DNA of 64,000 bases, from assembly GCA_023213395.1 (NCBI GenBank), contig CM041465.1, positions 193,385,741 through 193,449,740 on the forward strand, given 5' to 3'. This stretch comes from Cycas panzhihuaensis. Its lineage: Eukaryota; Cycadophyta. The notes under the pieces were generated by a model. The model searched no databases. It was not told the DNA's origin and worked only from the letters and a program-made list of their open reading frames with translations. Numbering within the stretch: position 1 is the stretch's first letter; every line of letters starts with the position of its first letter. The translations under genes and the position numbers were made by a program. Below are positions 11,116-23,183 of the stretch, in pieces.

Positions 11116-13162
11116 GGTAAAGATGATGAAATAAAAGAGATAGTGAAGAAATAGTAAATGAAAATACCATTGACACATGTGGCTGATACACTTAGCACAA
11201 TAGGAAGAAATATGATTAAGTAGTGAGTAATGATAATGTGCCATGAATACTTATGATAACTACTCTTAACATAACAAGGTTTGATGATATATACAAATGG
11301 AAATATAAGGATCACAAAGATAAATGATGTTTCATGTGATTATAAAATCAAGATTATGTCCATGTAGAAGCTGGCATGTGGGTGCACATAATTAAAAAAC
11401 TAAGTCTAATATAGAATGTGTGATCAAACCTAAACCTCTATCTCAAGTCCAAAGTAGTTAAGGTATTTATGCCTAAGGGGGCTTCTAGTATATGTATTAA
11501 GGCCTTCATCGATGATACCCACACCTATGCTTGATGATAAAATCCAAGTCACAGTGGAGCCCATGTACTCTTAATCCTCACCTAGTTTACGAGTGAGTAG
11601 TTGTATACCTCCTTTAAAGTATCAAATGGTACGTGCATATCCCATAGCTATGATAAATATTATAACATATATATTTTAATATTGATTAAAGTTTTCAGTT
11701 TTCTTGGGTGGTTATCAGGATTATCCATGATTGGAGGATATAGGTATAGATAACCTGTCTCTCTACCACTATTCTGGTTAAAACTAGACATAGTATAAAA
11801 CTTACACCTCCCTTAGGACCTAGACTTTAGCTAATCGTGGTCTATTTCAACTACGGTGAGTGTGTGTACAAGTCAAGAACTGGTGGTATAAGTCATATAG
11901 ATGAGATTCCTTTTAAGAAATAATACAAGTTGTTTCTAAATAACTTGAACTAAAAACAAAAAATAGGAAGATGTTAAATGTGCTTATTTATCTTCTATGC
12001 TTACTTTGTTATTATTGTTACTTTATGCTATGTTTAGAAATAAAAAGAACATGTTAGATTTAGTAGGGGAACTAAATATTGCTTCTAATCCAAGGTTTCC
12101 CTTGCTTTAGTATAATGTTTTTAAATATATTTTTAGAAATTTCAATACAAAAGCCATAAAAGACCAAAAAGTGGATCAAGTTTCTACTAAAATTCTAATT
12201 TTTCTAAATCTATATGCATGCTATTTTTTCCTATTTTGAGATTTTTTTTTTATAAAATTTATAAATAATAATAAATGAGAAAAATTTTATAAAAATTATA
12301 AATATGGAGGCCTAAGTGATGGAATTTAAATTTATGACATAAGAAAAACGTGTTTAGAATGTCATTTTTGATAAGATAGTGAAGTCAAATTTCTAGAAAG
12401 ATATAAAAATGTTTTACCCCCAAAAAACATAAAAGCAAAATCTTACCAGATTCACAATATCAGAATTTAAATTTTAGGATGTCAAAAGATTCATCTTAAT
12501 ATATACATTGACTTTTCCTTCTACATTATCTCTAAAAATAGTAAAAAAACTACCCAGAATACCCTTGTAATATTTTTTGTGGGGTTGAGTAGGCAAATTT
12601 AGTATATATAAAAAAACTACAAACTAGAAAGATCTCATTAACTAGTGGATGAAATTTAATGAGATTTATCTTAAAATACTATAGAGATATAAATCTACTA
12701 GGTATGTCAAAAAAATATTCAGATTTTTAGCTCATATTTAAAATATTTTATTGAGAAAAGTATCATAGGTCACTCATCCATAAATTTTAACCTTTTATTT
12801 TAGCTAAAACTAGTTATTGCAGGTTGAATCTAAAGATGCTCTAGAAAAAAAAAATGATCCTCTTCGAAAGATGACCCTACATATCAAATTTTATTAAAAT
12901 TTGAGATGGTCAAAATTTTCATAAAATTCTAGGCCTTTAATACTTCTAGGGTTGTTTCGATAACCAAATAGCTTCAAAAATCTATCTTTTTCACCTCTAA
13001 AATTTTGCACACATAGAAAATATATAAACATATAAAATAATATAATTTTAAGCTCTCTAATATAAAATAAAGTTCTCAAATAAGCTTTTAATCTCATGAA
13101 TTATGAGTGAGAAGCATTAATGGCTCCGTACAAGCCTAATGGGGAAATATAGTCAACAATGA
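11116..13162 (-). other. Copia-1 long untranslated leader
   Basis: About 2 kb between the primer-binding site and the gag start, with no open frame of note. It is not random filler: it aligns with the Copia-2 leader (50131-52118), for example around 11541 (GATAAAATCCAAGTCA) and 11570-11590 (AATCCTCACCTAGTTTAC). It holds one copy of the sequence that is duplicated in Copia-2 at 50289-50412. AT-rich runs lie at 12230-12330. Confidence 0.65.
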
Positions 13163-13173
13163 CTTTGATACCA
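13163..13173 (-). promoter_or_regulatory. Copia-1 primer-binding site (initiator tRNA-Met type)
   Basis: The plus strand reads CTTTGATACCA, whose reverse complement TGGTATCAAAG matches the initiator tRNA-Met primer site TGGTATCAGAG at all but one base. It lies two bases inside the 5' LTR. Confidence 0.85.
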
Positions 13174-13175
13174 GT

Positions 13176-13481
13176 TGTTGAGTAAAGGATCTAGTTTCCA
13201 CACTCCACTACACTAAATCAATGGTACAGAATAAGAGAAAAATTAAGAGAATAATATTAATAGCAAAAATTAGAGATGAGAATTGTGATTCTCCCTTTCA
13301 CATTTAGCCTTATATATTAGAGGATGTACATTAGGGTTTCCAAAGGAGTTTCTCACCTAATAACACAATCTCAAAATTACACTTAAATATAAATAAAATT
13401 ATATTTAACTATGTGACTTAGCTAACCTAAAGTCAACTTTATATAATTAATATAATGACCTTGATCTATTAACATCCATCA
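13176..13481 (-). repeat. Copia-1 5' LTR
   Basis: About 306 bp, starting TGTTGAGTAAAGG and ending CATCCATCA on the plus strand, paired with 5877-6181. The right target duplication TATCA follows at 13482-13486. Confidence 0.9.
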
Positions 13482-14559
13482 TATCACTCCAATCCAAGAT
13501 GTCTCTAATAATGATTTACCTCTAATATCTAAGTTAATAGATGAAAGTTAATGAAACAAGTGAGTTAGGAAAGGAATACATATAAAACTTAATAGCATTT
13601 TTTATCTAAATTAGATCTATTTAAATCCTTATTTCCCTTCAAAAATAGTATAAATACCTATGGATGGAGTGTTAAGGTGTTTATAACACTCAATAGGTGA
13701 AAAAATAAAATTTTGCACTCTTAAAAATTTAAAAAACAAAAAAAAATATTACTAGGTATGACCAAGTATGACTAGGTATGACTAAGTATGACTAGGTATG
13801 ATTAGGTATAGCCAATATGTATAACTAGGTATGACCAAACTATGATCAATGGAAAAAAAAAAATGATTTGATGATCACAAAACTTATCTCAAATAGTTGT
13901 ACACCTATCAACTACCTAATGAGAGAAAGAATCAACTCATTTAATTAATTTTTCATCAGTTATAAGTGAAGGAAAAGTATGATAAAAAGATAAAAAAATA
14001 TATAAAGAAAGGAATGGAAGTTAAATGGATAAGGAAAGAAGCATACAATCTACCCAAATCTATTCATAAGGGGAAGAAGGAGAGTTGAGAGGTTCAAACA
14101 CAGCTAGAGAATGGGAAAAGATGTTGGTAGTAGTCCAAGAGAGATATCTAAGTATTAAAGTATCCCAAAAATTGAGTTGTAGCTAAATAGAGGGCAAAAT
14201 CCTCACACAAAAATTGTTGGAAAGTATTCCATAGAGGACATAGTAGACAAGAAAAAGTGCATAACTCTTTTACCCATCCTAAGGATGTTGTAGCAGTTAA
14301 GAAAATGCTCAATAAAGCACAAATAAATATATTTTTGTAAGAATAATTCAAATATAAATATAAATATTATATAGTGTTGAATCTAAGCTATTTCAATTGG
14401 ATTAAGTTGTTACTTTTCCATTTAATTCAGATTAATATTTTGGGTATTAGAGTATGGTTAGTTAGTTATGGTTTTCAACCCTTGGGGGTTTGAGTTTAGG
14501 GTAAGAAAACTTACCATGTTGTTATATTGAAAAGATTTTATGAAAGCTAAATTTTAATA
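13482..14559. other. Unassigned AT-rich spacer
   Basis: No domain seen on either strand. It contains the decamer tandem array at 13751-13810 and several A-runs. It may include the 5' LTR and leader of Gypsy-1, but the matching right LTR is not in the window, so no boundary can be set. Confidence 0.5.
13751..13850. repeat. Decamer tandem repeat, consensus ACTAGGTATG
   Basis: Six head-to-tail 10-bp units at 13751-13810 (ACTAGGTATG, ACCAAGTATG, ACTAGGTATG, ACTAAGTATG, ACTAGGTATG, ATTAGGTATA), followed by a degraded continuation to about 13850. The changes between units are all transitions. Confidence 0.85.
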
Positions 14560-14589
14560 TTAAGTGATTGGAGAGCCTTTGATTAATTC

Positions 14590-15640
14590 TCTTGAAAGGG
14601 AGTATAGACAATGAAGGAAGATAGTAAATCTAGAGCAAGATATAGAGAAAAGATTCTTAAGGATAGAGAAAAATTTTAAAAGATTAACTCAGTGTGTGGA
14701 AAAACTTGTATCTTAGAAGAGTACATCCTCTCCTAGAGCCAAAGGAAGGAAGAAAGAAGAAGATGAACTAATAAAAGAGAAGATAAATGAAAGTACCTAA
14801 GAAGGGCCTATAGACGATCATCAAGATGAGGAGGAAAGATATGAAAATCCATCTTTAGATAAGCCCATGATAGCATATCCATTCAAGGTTGAGACAAAGC
14901 TAGAATTTCCCATCTATAATGGAACTCTAGATATTGAGAAGATAAATAATTGGCTAGACCAATTAGAGATATATTTCTCAATATATGGATACAAAAATCT
15001 ATAGAGGATCACTTTTGCCAGGTTGAAACTCTCCAAAATTAATGGAATATATATCTTAAATCACATGATGAGGCTGAGATAATATGGTAGTAATTTAGAT
15101 CCCTTATTAAGAGGTTATTCTATCCTATTGGGCATGAAGAATAGCAGTGGATTAAATGTAAGTACTATAGATAATAAAGAGGCTAAAATGTCCAAGATTA
15201 TATAACAAAATTTTAGAAGCAAGCTATTATGTTAGGTATTTAATTACTTGGAAAGGATATAATGTTAAAATATATTGGAAGTCTACACTAACATATTCAA
15301 CAAGAACTCTAGTTATTCAAAGTGAAAACTCTTGATGAGGCTAATAAGAAAGTAATTACTATCAAGAAGAGGAATAAGAAGATTTATGTAGAGAAGAAAA
15401 AGTTTGTACCTCAAGAAGATAGTAATAAATCTCTATAAGAAAAGAAGCTTTCAAGAAAAGCAAGATAGTAACTAATTGGAGGTTTTGGCAAGAAGAAGCA
15501 AGTTAATACCACTCAAATCAAAGTTTCTTGCATGCATTATAAGTAGGTAGGATATAGCATAGAAGATTATTAGTTTTTACATCAAAAAAAGTGATCCAAG
15601 AATAAGGGAAAGGGTAAAGCTAAAATTGAAGACAAAGATT
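14590..15640 (+). pseudogene. Gypsy-1 gag remnant
   Basis: At 14880-15010 the plus strand reads PFKVETKLEFPIYNGTLD, then NNWLDQLEIYF, a plant gypsy capsid signature (retrotransposon gag domain). Near 15525-15585 a zinc knuckle is readable as SCMHYK*VGYSIEDY*FLH; compared with a CxxC..GH....C knuckle, the second Cys, the His and the last Cys are all Tyr now, and Gln and Trp are TAG. The segment between reads in several frames with stops. The protein would have assembled the particle. No start codon can be chosen with confidence. Confidence 0.72.
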
Positions 15641-15699
15641 TACTCAATACTATAGGAGAAGAAGATATTTATAACACTAAAGGAGCCAATGAGAAGTTG

Positions 15700-16130
15700 A
15701 TACTCATGGCTAATGTTGAACCTAAAGATAGCCATCAAAAGGTCAATCCATAGATTAAATAGAAGCTCTTCATAGTGAGAGTATAGGTGAAACAAAGCAT
15801 GGTTGATGCCATCTTTGATGGATGAAGCCAAAAGAAATTAATATTAGAGGCATTAGTGAAGAAGCTGGGATTAAAGATGTATGAACATCTAAAACCATAT
15901 CCTCTTAGATGCCTATAAAAATATTCAGAACTATAAGATACTCACTGATATAAATTCAAGTTTGTAATTTTAGAAAAGTTCATTAATGAGGTTGAATATG
16001 AAGTAGTTCCCCTAGATGTTTATTAGGTTATGTTTGGTAGCCCATATCTATATGATAGTGATGGAGTTCATCATAGGAGGCTAAGAAAGTTTTGACTCAT
16101 CAAGCATGATAAAACATATTTAATTAATGT
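15700..16130 (+). pseudogene. Gypsy-1 protease remnant
   Basis: The plus strand reads KLFIVRV*VKQSMVDAIFDG, where gypsy proteases have an ALIDSG-like or AIFDPG active-site turn. The catalytic Asp is kept and the following residues are altered. Further on VVPLDVY*VMFGSPYLYD at about 16000-16060 matches the C-terminal LLG.PWL-type block. Stops are TAG or TGA at Gln and Trp positions. It would cleave the Gag-Pol precursor. Confidence is moderate because the domain is short and mutated. Confidence 0.6.
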
Positions 16131-16389
16131 ATCAAAACCTTAAAACAATATCTCCCCCATATCCTCTTAACAAGCAAAGAGATTGATTAATGCTTATGTG
16201 AAATTTATGCTATTGATGATGAAGTAAAAGGTGAAAGAAAATGAGTAAATAGAGTCCTCAATATAGACATCAAATAGAAAATAATTATAGTAGATTAAAG
16301 GACTAAAGAATAGGTGTAATGAGGTATTCCATGAGCCAAGAGAGTTACCTCCTAAGAGGGAAATTGAGCATGAAATCTATCTAGTTACC

Positions 16390-17070
16390 GATTTACCTTT
16401 GCCCAATCTTAGTCTCTATCATAACTTAGTTTTGGAAGATGAAGAGATTAATAAGCAAATTCAAGAATTTTTAGAGAAAGGAGAAATCAAGCCAAGTTAT
16501 TTCCCTTGTGGTTCACATATTGTTTTAGTTCTAAAGAAATATGGAGGTTGGAGAATGTGCATTAACTATTGAGCATGAAACAATATCACTATAAATAATT
16601 CACATCCCCTACCATGAATGGATGACTTCTTGTACCATATATAGTCTGCAAGATATTTTTGCAAGTTGGACCTAAAATCAGGCTACCATTAGGTTTGACT
16701 TTAGGAGGAGGACACTTGGAAGATGGCCTTCAAATTGAAGCAAGGGCTATTCAAATGGATAATAATGCCTTTTGGTTTGTACAATGTACCTTCCACCTTT
16801 ATAAGGTTGATGAATGAGATATTAAGACTCTTCATTGATGATTTTATTATTGTTTATTTGGATGATATTCTAATTTTTAGTTAGACTTGGGAGGAGCACC
16901 TCTAATATGTTAAGCAAGTGCTCAAAGTTCTTCGACAATAGTAGCTAAAACTTAACCTAAAAAAGTACAAGTTTAGGAAGTAATCTCTTATCTTCTTGGG
17001 ATTTATAGTTGGAGGAAGAGAATTGATGATTGAACCAGCAAAGATTTAAGTCATTCTCAATTAGCCTATA
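16390..17070 (+). pseudogene. Gypsy-1 reverse transcriptase remnant
   Basis: Clear gypsy RT on the plus strand: IQEFLEKGEIKPS, VLVLKKYGGWRMCINY, KLDLKSGYH, WIIMPFGLYNVPSTF, then FIIVYLDDILIFS at 16845-16885 with the YLDD active site intact, then KKYKF and FLGFIV. In-frame stops, mostly TAG and TGA, interrupt it (NY*A*NN, H*V*L*EE, FS*TWEEHL*YV). These are the expected positions of Arg, Gln and Trp in the family. The sequence is better preserved than gag, consistent with the slow evolution of this domain before insertion. Confidence 0.85.
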
Positions 17071-17169
17071 TCCAAGACAACCATAGAGGTAAGGAGTTTT
17101 ATTAGTACTTGTCAATATTTAGGAAAGTTTTTTCAAATTCTCTCAAATTACAACACCTCTACATGCATT

Positions 17170-17660
17170 GACAAGAGGGCATACAAAATTTCATTAGAGG
17201 AATAAGCAATAAAAAGCCTTCAATCTTCTAGAACAAAAAATTTATGAAGCACTAGTATTAGCCTTACCATCATGACAAACACCATTTGAGTTAGAGAATG
17301 TTGCTTTAGGCTATGTTATGGGAGTAGTATTAAAGTAAGAGAAAATACTAGTGGCATATCATTTAGAGACTTTTAATGGAGATATGATAAATTATCTAAC
17401 TTATGATAAGTAGTTCTATGCATTGCATCAAGTGATCAAGCATTGGAGACCTTACTTGTTGGGAAGAGAGGTGGTCATCCACACTGACCATAAGCCTTTG
17501 TAATTCTTACAGACATAGTCTGAATTGCAATAAGCTAGGCACATGAAGTAGATATCTTATTTATAACAATTTCATATCAGGGTCAAGTACAAGAAAGGCA
17601 CAACAAATAAAATTATAGACTTACTATCCAAACCTCCTCAATAGTAAGATATTTCTAACT
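17170..17660 (+). pseudogene. Gypsy-1 RNase H remnant
   Basis: After RT the plus strand holds a Ty3/gypsy RNase H. Visible pieces are GYVMGVVLKQE-like sequence at about 17310-17340 (second base changes give *), YDKQFYALHQVIKHWRPYLLG at 17400-17465, VVIHTDHKPLQFL at 17470-17505 with the catalytic Asp in HTDH, and VKYKKGTTNKIIDLLS at 17581-17625. Several stops are TAG at Gln. It would remove genomic RNA during cDNA synthesis. Confidence 0.78.
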
Positions 17661-17689
17661 TGTTAGTAACTATGCAATTTTAGCCTTTT

Positions 17690-18496
17690 TTCCACAATGA
17701 GTATGTAGATTTATACATGGAAGATGAGGCATTCAAGCCCATCTTAGAGTAGTTATAATAGGGAAATATAGTTGTTGATTTTTAGCTAAGAAATGGTTTA
17801 CTTTTAAGTATGAAAAGCTTTGTATTCTAAAGCAAGCAGGTCAAATGAAGTAGGTAAGAGAAGCTCATATCTCTTGAGGAGTATGACAATTTAGAGTGAA
17901 ATAAACATTGTTAAATTTACAACAATATCTATATTAGCCCAATATACAACAACATGTGACTACAGTAGTATAAGGATGTACATTATGTAGTACATCGAAA
18001 CTGACCAATAAGAAGTTAGGATTATACACTCCACTTTCTGTTCCATCGTGACTATGAGAGAGTATCTCCATGGATTTCCTTGGAGGACTACTATGGATAA
18101 AAAATAGTATGGATTATTTGTTTGTAGTTGTTGATCAATTTAGTAAAATGGTGGTGTTGATCCCCTATAAGAATACACATACAGGAGAAGACATAACTAG
18201 ATTATTTTTATGGTATGTTTAGAAGTATTTTGGGCTTATCAACTTTATCATTTCTAATCAAGAAAAAAAATATTGAGCTATTTTTTGGCAAGCTCTTTGG
18301 GGGATTATGGATACAAAGTTAAGGATGAGCATGTCTTTCCATCCTCAAATAGATGGATAGACCAAAGTTGTTAATAGAACATTGGTGCAACTACTATGAG
18401 GATATAATGCCAAGCATCCCAAGACTTAGGATAAACGTCTTCTATACCTATAATTTTCCTTCAATAGAGCAATTCATAACTTAACTCAAAAGTCAC
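17690..18496 (+). pseudogene. Gypsy-1 integrase remnant, truncated by Tat-A
   Basis: Reads AHIS*G (HHCC region), GCTLCSTSK (Cys pair), SMDFLGGL (first catalytic Asp), DYLFVVVDQFSKM, then IISNQEKKY, where the family has SDRD or similar (second Asp now Asn). It continues SFHPQIDG*TKVVNRTLVQLL at 18338-18395; the family has GQTEVVNRTL, so the catalytic Glu is Lys (codon AAA at 18364-18366). Two of three catalytic residues are therefore lost. The frame runs through KHPKT*DKRLLYL*FSFNRAIHNLTQKS and stops at the Tat-A border. Confidence 0.82.
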
Positions 18497-20314
18497 TGGA
18501 ATCACACCTATGGGTAGGGATAATCACACTTGGATAAGATCAAACCAAACTATAAAAGGTTCCAAGGTTGAGGATCTTATGGAGTAAGTAAGAGAATCAC
18601 CCACAAAGGGTGTCTATACATAAGAATGTAGGTTTGAGACCTGCAAATGGTGCACAAACTTCCTTTGAGGTAACTTTGCCTTGATTGGGAGTGATAAAGA
18701 GATGAAGGATATCCTCAATTTCCCAAGTAACCTCGAAAGATAGGACCTCCCACCCATGGATGGCCAAAGGAGAGAGGAAAGGGTAGGCAACAGAATAGCT
18801 CCTCGTACAAAAAGGGGATATGGGAGAGGTGGTTCTAAGTAGGAAATAAGGGTGGTATGCACTTGTCAAGGATTGGGAAGGTAATCGATCCTACGGGTGC
18901 GGAACTGACCTAAAGGTCACACTAGGGTGGTTTGGCTACAATAAATGAAACAATAACCAGAGGAAAAAGTGAGCCTTGGAAGGGATATTCCATTAAGGCA
19001 CTACACCTAAGGTGGGCTTTGGAGTATGAGTTGATGGTAGAAATATTTTAAAGCTTTCATGTGTGGGTTGTTGTACAAGGTATGTAATGATAAGGTTATG
19101 TATGTGACAATGTGTCCTTGTGTGCAAGAGAGTTCTTTCAAAAAAGAAAGGAAAAGAACAACATAAACAACACTTGTTCACTCCCGTATGCATATCCTTG
19201 CTCTTATTAATTTTTAAATATGAAAAAAGAGGAGAATTAACAAGGTAGATATGTGTGATGCATGATGTATGCAAAGAATATAAGTTCAACAAATAGTGCA
19301 ACAAGTAGACATGTAATAAATATGATCCTTATTTTATGCATTTTGTCAAACAAGCAAGTAGGCTAATTAAGTGCAAATGATATACACAAATTCCCTTTTT
19401 TTTATTTTCCTTTAAGTGACCTATGGGGGGCTAAGGAAAGAAAATGAAAGAAGAGGACTAAAGGGAAGTGGGAGGCGTACCTGGGAACTAGGCAGCCAAA
19501 GGAGTGCTACCCCTAGTCATACCTACTTTCCTTATGCTACTCCTAACTGTGAACACCGTGATAGAGTGGTTCTAATCAAGAAGGATAGGGGCTTCCTTGC
19601 CTTCCCTAAATCAAAAGGAAAATGGAAAAGAGAAGGAAAGAGTCAAAACAAAAAGGACTCAAAAGAACTAGCGATTGGAAAGGTAGGAATATACCTAGAT
19701 CGGAATGCTTTTTTTTTCTCCATGCATAACAAGGAGGGAACCTGCGACCAAATAATATTTGCCCTTTCCCACAGGGCAACAAGATCACAAGGGATATATG
19801 TGCAATATATAGGATAATATAATGCAAACTATCTAAGTTAAAAGAAACATTTGCAACATAAGATCAACTCTTAGCTCCTTTTATGCTAATTTGTAAATAA
19901 TATGGAAAAGGGGCTAGAAGGAGAAAGGGTACACTTAGTCTTAAAATGGCTAACCCTCCAAAGTCTATGAAACTCCATGCTATCCAAATACCAAAGTGGC
20001 CAAGCAAGGCAAATGTAACAAAACCTTGAGATGTAAACAGTAGGTTACGGTCGAGATTACGTATGTTGTCAATGTTGCAAAGGCTACAAAGTGCAACTTT
20101 TGCAACCTCAAACTAGCCTAACACTAAGTGACAGGTAGGGTATGGTTTGGGGCTGTAGTCTCACTTATGTAAGGTTTTCAAAGCTAAAAGTAAGTGTAGT
20201 AATAGGCTGCATACACTATAACTAGCAGTGACCTCTCTTCCACTAGCCGTTTGGGAGCCCAAAGGAAGAACATAGGAGGAAGAGATAGGGAGAGAAGGGG
20301 GTTTCCCTTAAGGA

Positions 20315-20538
20315 TGTTGGAAAATAGAACCTGCAATAAGATATTAGCAAATAGAAAAGAAACACACCTCTATAGGACCAAATGATATCCTTAAGGTACC
20401 TCCATTGTATTAACAAAACATCCTTCCAACAACATTCAATATGATACACTATATTGTGTATTTATAATACAAGTCATGATAGAAGAGTAGGACCCACTTG
20501 CATGTGGAACAAATTAAATGTGTATTAATATTCCAACA
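20315..20538 (-). repeat. Gag-only element 3' LTR
   Basis: 224 bp, TGTTGGAAAATAG to ATTCCAACA on the plus strand, paired with 23184-23407. It differs mainly by transitions; the right copy ends TTCTAATA instead of TTCCAACA. Confidence 0.88.
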
Positions 20539-20545
20539 CTCCCCC

Positions 20546-21679
20546 TTATTTGTACTTGTAATGCCTTGTCCTTGGAAATGTCTTGAAAATGATGTCTTCA
20601 ACTTGATCCTTGTCTTTAATCTTGTAGTGATGTCTTTGTTGTAGAATGATGTCTTCATCTTGATTTTCATCTTCAATTCTATAATGGTGCCTTTGTAAGA
20701 TGATATCCTTAGCTTGATTTTCATCTTCAATCATGTAGTGATGATGTTGATGTAGCAGCTCTAACAAGTGTAAATCATGATTCTTCATTGTGCCTAGTTT
20801 AGTCTGATTTTGATGTAGATCCTATAAACAACCATCTTCAATCATAACTTGCCTGTCATCATTATCTTATATAAACTCTTGAACACTATGTACAACATTG
20901 ATTTCTTCAACCTTAGGAGTGGAGTCTTGATCAACTTGCGTACTCTTTAATCTTGAAACAATACTCAAAGAAGAAATATCATTCAAACTTGAATCAATAC
21001 TCAAAGTAGGAATATCATCAATATAAGACTCATCCTTTATAGAACCATTGGATTCATATTCAATCTCTCTTGAAATCATGGTGCCATCTATATAAACCTT
21101 TATTAACTCATCAATTTCAATGTCTTCATTAGTAGTTGGAGTCTCATCAATGCACTCAACTATCGTTTCTTTGCATTCATTAGAAATTTCATCAGTACTC
21201 ATATATTCTTCATCTTGACATGTTGTTTCATCAATGTTGATGATATTTTCTTCATTCGTTGTACTTGTACCATAACTAGCCCTAATTGCTTTTTCAATCA
21301 TTCGTTGTGTCTCTTCAGGAGTTTGTTCAAATATTTCCCTTAGAAAATCCCAAGCTTCTTTAGCATTACTTACATGAAGAATCATAGGAATGACAAAATG
21401 GAATTTAGAAGGAAGATTAATCTCATTGAATGTAGTACAAATCATAATGAATTCTTTTCTATCTTTCTTCTCAAGCATTTCCTTTTCTTCTTTAGCATTA
21501 GGGATATCATATTCATCAGTAACAATCTTCCATAAACCTCTAGCTATGAATAGACATTTTATTTTAATTATCTAAAAGAAGTAGTCTTCGCCATTGCACT
21601 TAGGTATTGGAAGAAATGAATCCTTTAAGTAATATTCATTTGTTTCAGGAACATACATAACCGCATCATTCTCTTCCAT
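20546..21679 (-). pseudogene. Gag-like protein of the gag-only element
   Basis: One frame of 378 codons runs from ATG at 21679 to a TAA at 20546, with three internal stops: TAG near 21560 (Trp expected in YFFWIIK), TAA at 20869-20867 and TAG near 20821, the last two at probable Gln codons. The N-terminal part resembles copia Gag (DUF4219 then UBN2): PKCNGEDYFF*IIKIKCLF, ARGLWKIV, KEAWDFLREIF. The middle is acidic, with many Glu, Asp, Ser and Thr. The C-terminus has three 19-residue repeats beginning HHYMIEDENQ, HHYRIEDENQ and HHYKIKDKDQ. No zinc knuckle is seen. The terminal TAA overlaps the polypurine tract, so the element codes for nothing else. Confidence 0.72.
20581..20755 (-). repeat. 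Coding tandem repeat, three units of about 57 bp
   Basis: Three head-to-tail units starting near 20581, 20639 and 20697, each with a GATGTCTTCA/ATCCTTA..CTTGATTTTCATCTTCAAT core. They encode the 19-residue repeats at the C-terminus of the gag-like frame, so the unit is a multiple of three. Confidence 0.75.
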
Positions 21680-21739
21680 GATTATAAATGTCATCTCTAA
21701 ATAATGTGTCCCTTTTTCAATAAATAAACTCACCTAACA

Positions 21740-22690
21740 TTGGTAACTTGCTCATTAATCATACTCACTAAATTCTCTCATATCTCATATCTTTTATATC
21801 ATTGACTTTATCCTCACATCATTGCCTTTCACATATCACCAACCAGTCATGTAGAATCCAAACACTCAGTTCACCAAATCAATGCCTCATAAATCTCACA
21901 ATGATCATACATGTCATATGTTGCTACCAAGATACACACTTCACTTTATTATTGAAAACATACAACTCATGCCATTACACTATTTAATAATTTTGCTTTT
22001 TTGCAACTCAGGTATCTTCAACAAGAAACTCATCCTTCTTTATCCATCCAATCAACTAGAACACATCATCAAACATCCCTAATCTCATCCTCAAAACATA
22101 CCCAATAATTGCCCAATCTTTTCATGTTAACCTCACATGCAACAAGTATCTCATCGCCTCATATCACTATATTTCTTACCCTCAAATTAGTCTTATCATT
22201 CCCATAAAGTCCCTTCACATAAATCACATTCCAAGGAGCACTAAGTCACCATATACCACCCAAATCATTCATGCAAGCACATGTACTATCACTTCATTAC
22301 CATACTATGCCATCATCACAATAGCTCTCTCATATGAACACATGTAAGAAGGCACTTAATTTTCCATTAAATAATCACCATCATGTACTTGAAATCACCA
22401 ATAAAGTGCCAAATACATTCATATCAACATAACTTAATATCATCTCACATTGCAACAATACTCTCCCATGCACAATATACGCAACACCTCATATTGCAAA
22501 ATCACCCAACTTATGTAAATCACATGCAAGATAGCACTATGCCAATGCCAAATATCACTACTATTTCACCAATTAAGAGTACAAAACACTTATGTCACCT
22601 CATTACCATTGCCTCATTCATGTCACCATATCAATATGAAATCCTTAAATTTCTAAAAACTTTATTTCTGAAAAAATATATAGCTCAAAA
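21740..22690 (-). other. Strand-asymmetric leader of the gag-only element
   Basis: The plus strand is strikingly poor in G and made of C, A and T runs such as TCATATCTCATATC. In the element sense this is a C-poor leader between the primer site and the gag start. Weak open frames on the plus strand here are composition artefacts. From 22690 to 23170 the composition returns to normal and I see no feature. Confidence 0.6.
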
Positions 22691-23170
22691 ATACATAAAA
22701 TATGGATGAAAATTATGGCCTCTGAAATACAATTCCAATGGTTCAGATGAAATTGAATTCTGATATCTAGATAAAAAGTTATGCTCCTTTTTAAAATTTC
22801 ACAATTAGGGTTTTGAGAGGCTATAATAGTGCATTCTGATAAACTAATAATAACTTTTTATTCTGAACTCTGATGACCCTCAAACCACTTCCATTAGAAA
22901 GAGAATTAAAAAATGCATAGAATCAAAGAACGTTTGAGGTTATTTAGATACTTGTAGCTAAAGTTATGACTCTTTGAAGTTAAGGTTGTAGATCTGTCCC
23001 AAAAATATGATGACGATAAAAATGTAGGCCGAAATTAATTTTGCTATAATTTTTGCACTTTCACCCCAATTTCATCTCAATTTCACCATTACTTTTTAGA
23101 AATTTCAATGTTATAGCACCTCCCAAATTATTGCTCTAATATCGAACAAAAACACCTCTCTCAACCTGGG

Positions 23171-23183
23171 CACTCTGATACCA
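23171..23183 (-). promoter_or_regulatory. Primer-binding site of the gag-only element
   Basis: The plus strand reads CACTCTGATACCA, the reverse complement of TGGTATCAGAGTG, matching initiator tRNA-Met over 11 or more bases. It abuts the LTR start at 23184 with no spacer. Confidence 0.88.

Larger units (their letters stand above)
5877..13481 (-). mobile_element. Copia-1, complete but decayed Ty1/copia element
   Basis: A minus-strand LTR retrotransposon of about 7.6 kb with paired LTRs at 5877-6181 and 13176-13481. A primer-binding site matching initiator tRNA-Met lies beside the right LTR and a polypurine tract beside the left. From right to left, i.e. in sense order, it has a 2-kb leader, gag, protease, integrase, RT and RNase H: the Ty1/copia order, with integrase before RT. 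The target duplication is TATAA left (5872-5876) and TATCA right (13482-13486), one mismatch. It belongs to the same family as Copia-2, with which it aligns along its whole length. Stops and frameshifts are dense throughout. Confidence 0.92.
14560..18496 (+). mobile_element. Gypsy-1, Ty3/gypsy remnant interrupted within integrase
   Basis: A plus-strand gypsy element in the order gag, protease, RT, RNase H, integrase. The integrase frame stops abruptly at 18496, where the Tat-A LTR begins (TGGAATCACACC matching the LTR start TGGACGCGTGTC). The missing right part presumably lies beyond Tat-A, outside the window. No LTR or primer-binding site could be fixed on the left, so 14560 is only where readable gag sequence starts. 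It is heavily mutated and looks old. Confidence 0.85.

Noticed and set aside
13740-13850. CRISPR-like array
   Set aside because: The units are contiguous decamers without spacers, in plant nuclear DNA.
21802-22709. Plus-strand open frames rich in His, Ser, Thr and Pro in the gag-only element
   Set aside because: They sit in the G-poor leader, where stop codons containing G are rare by composition; no motif is seen.
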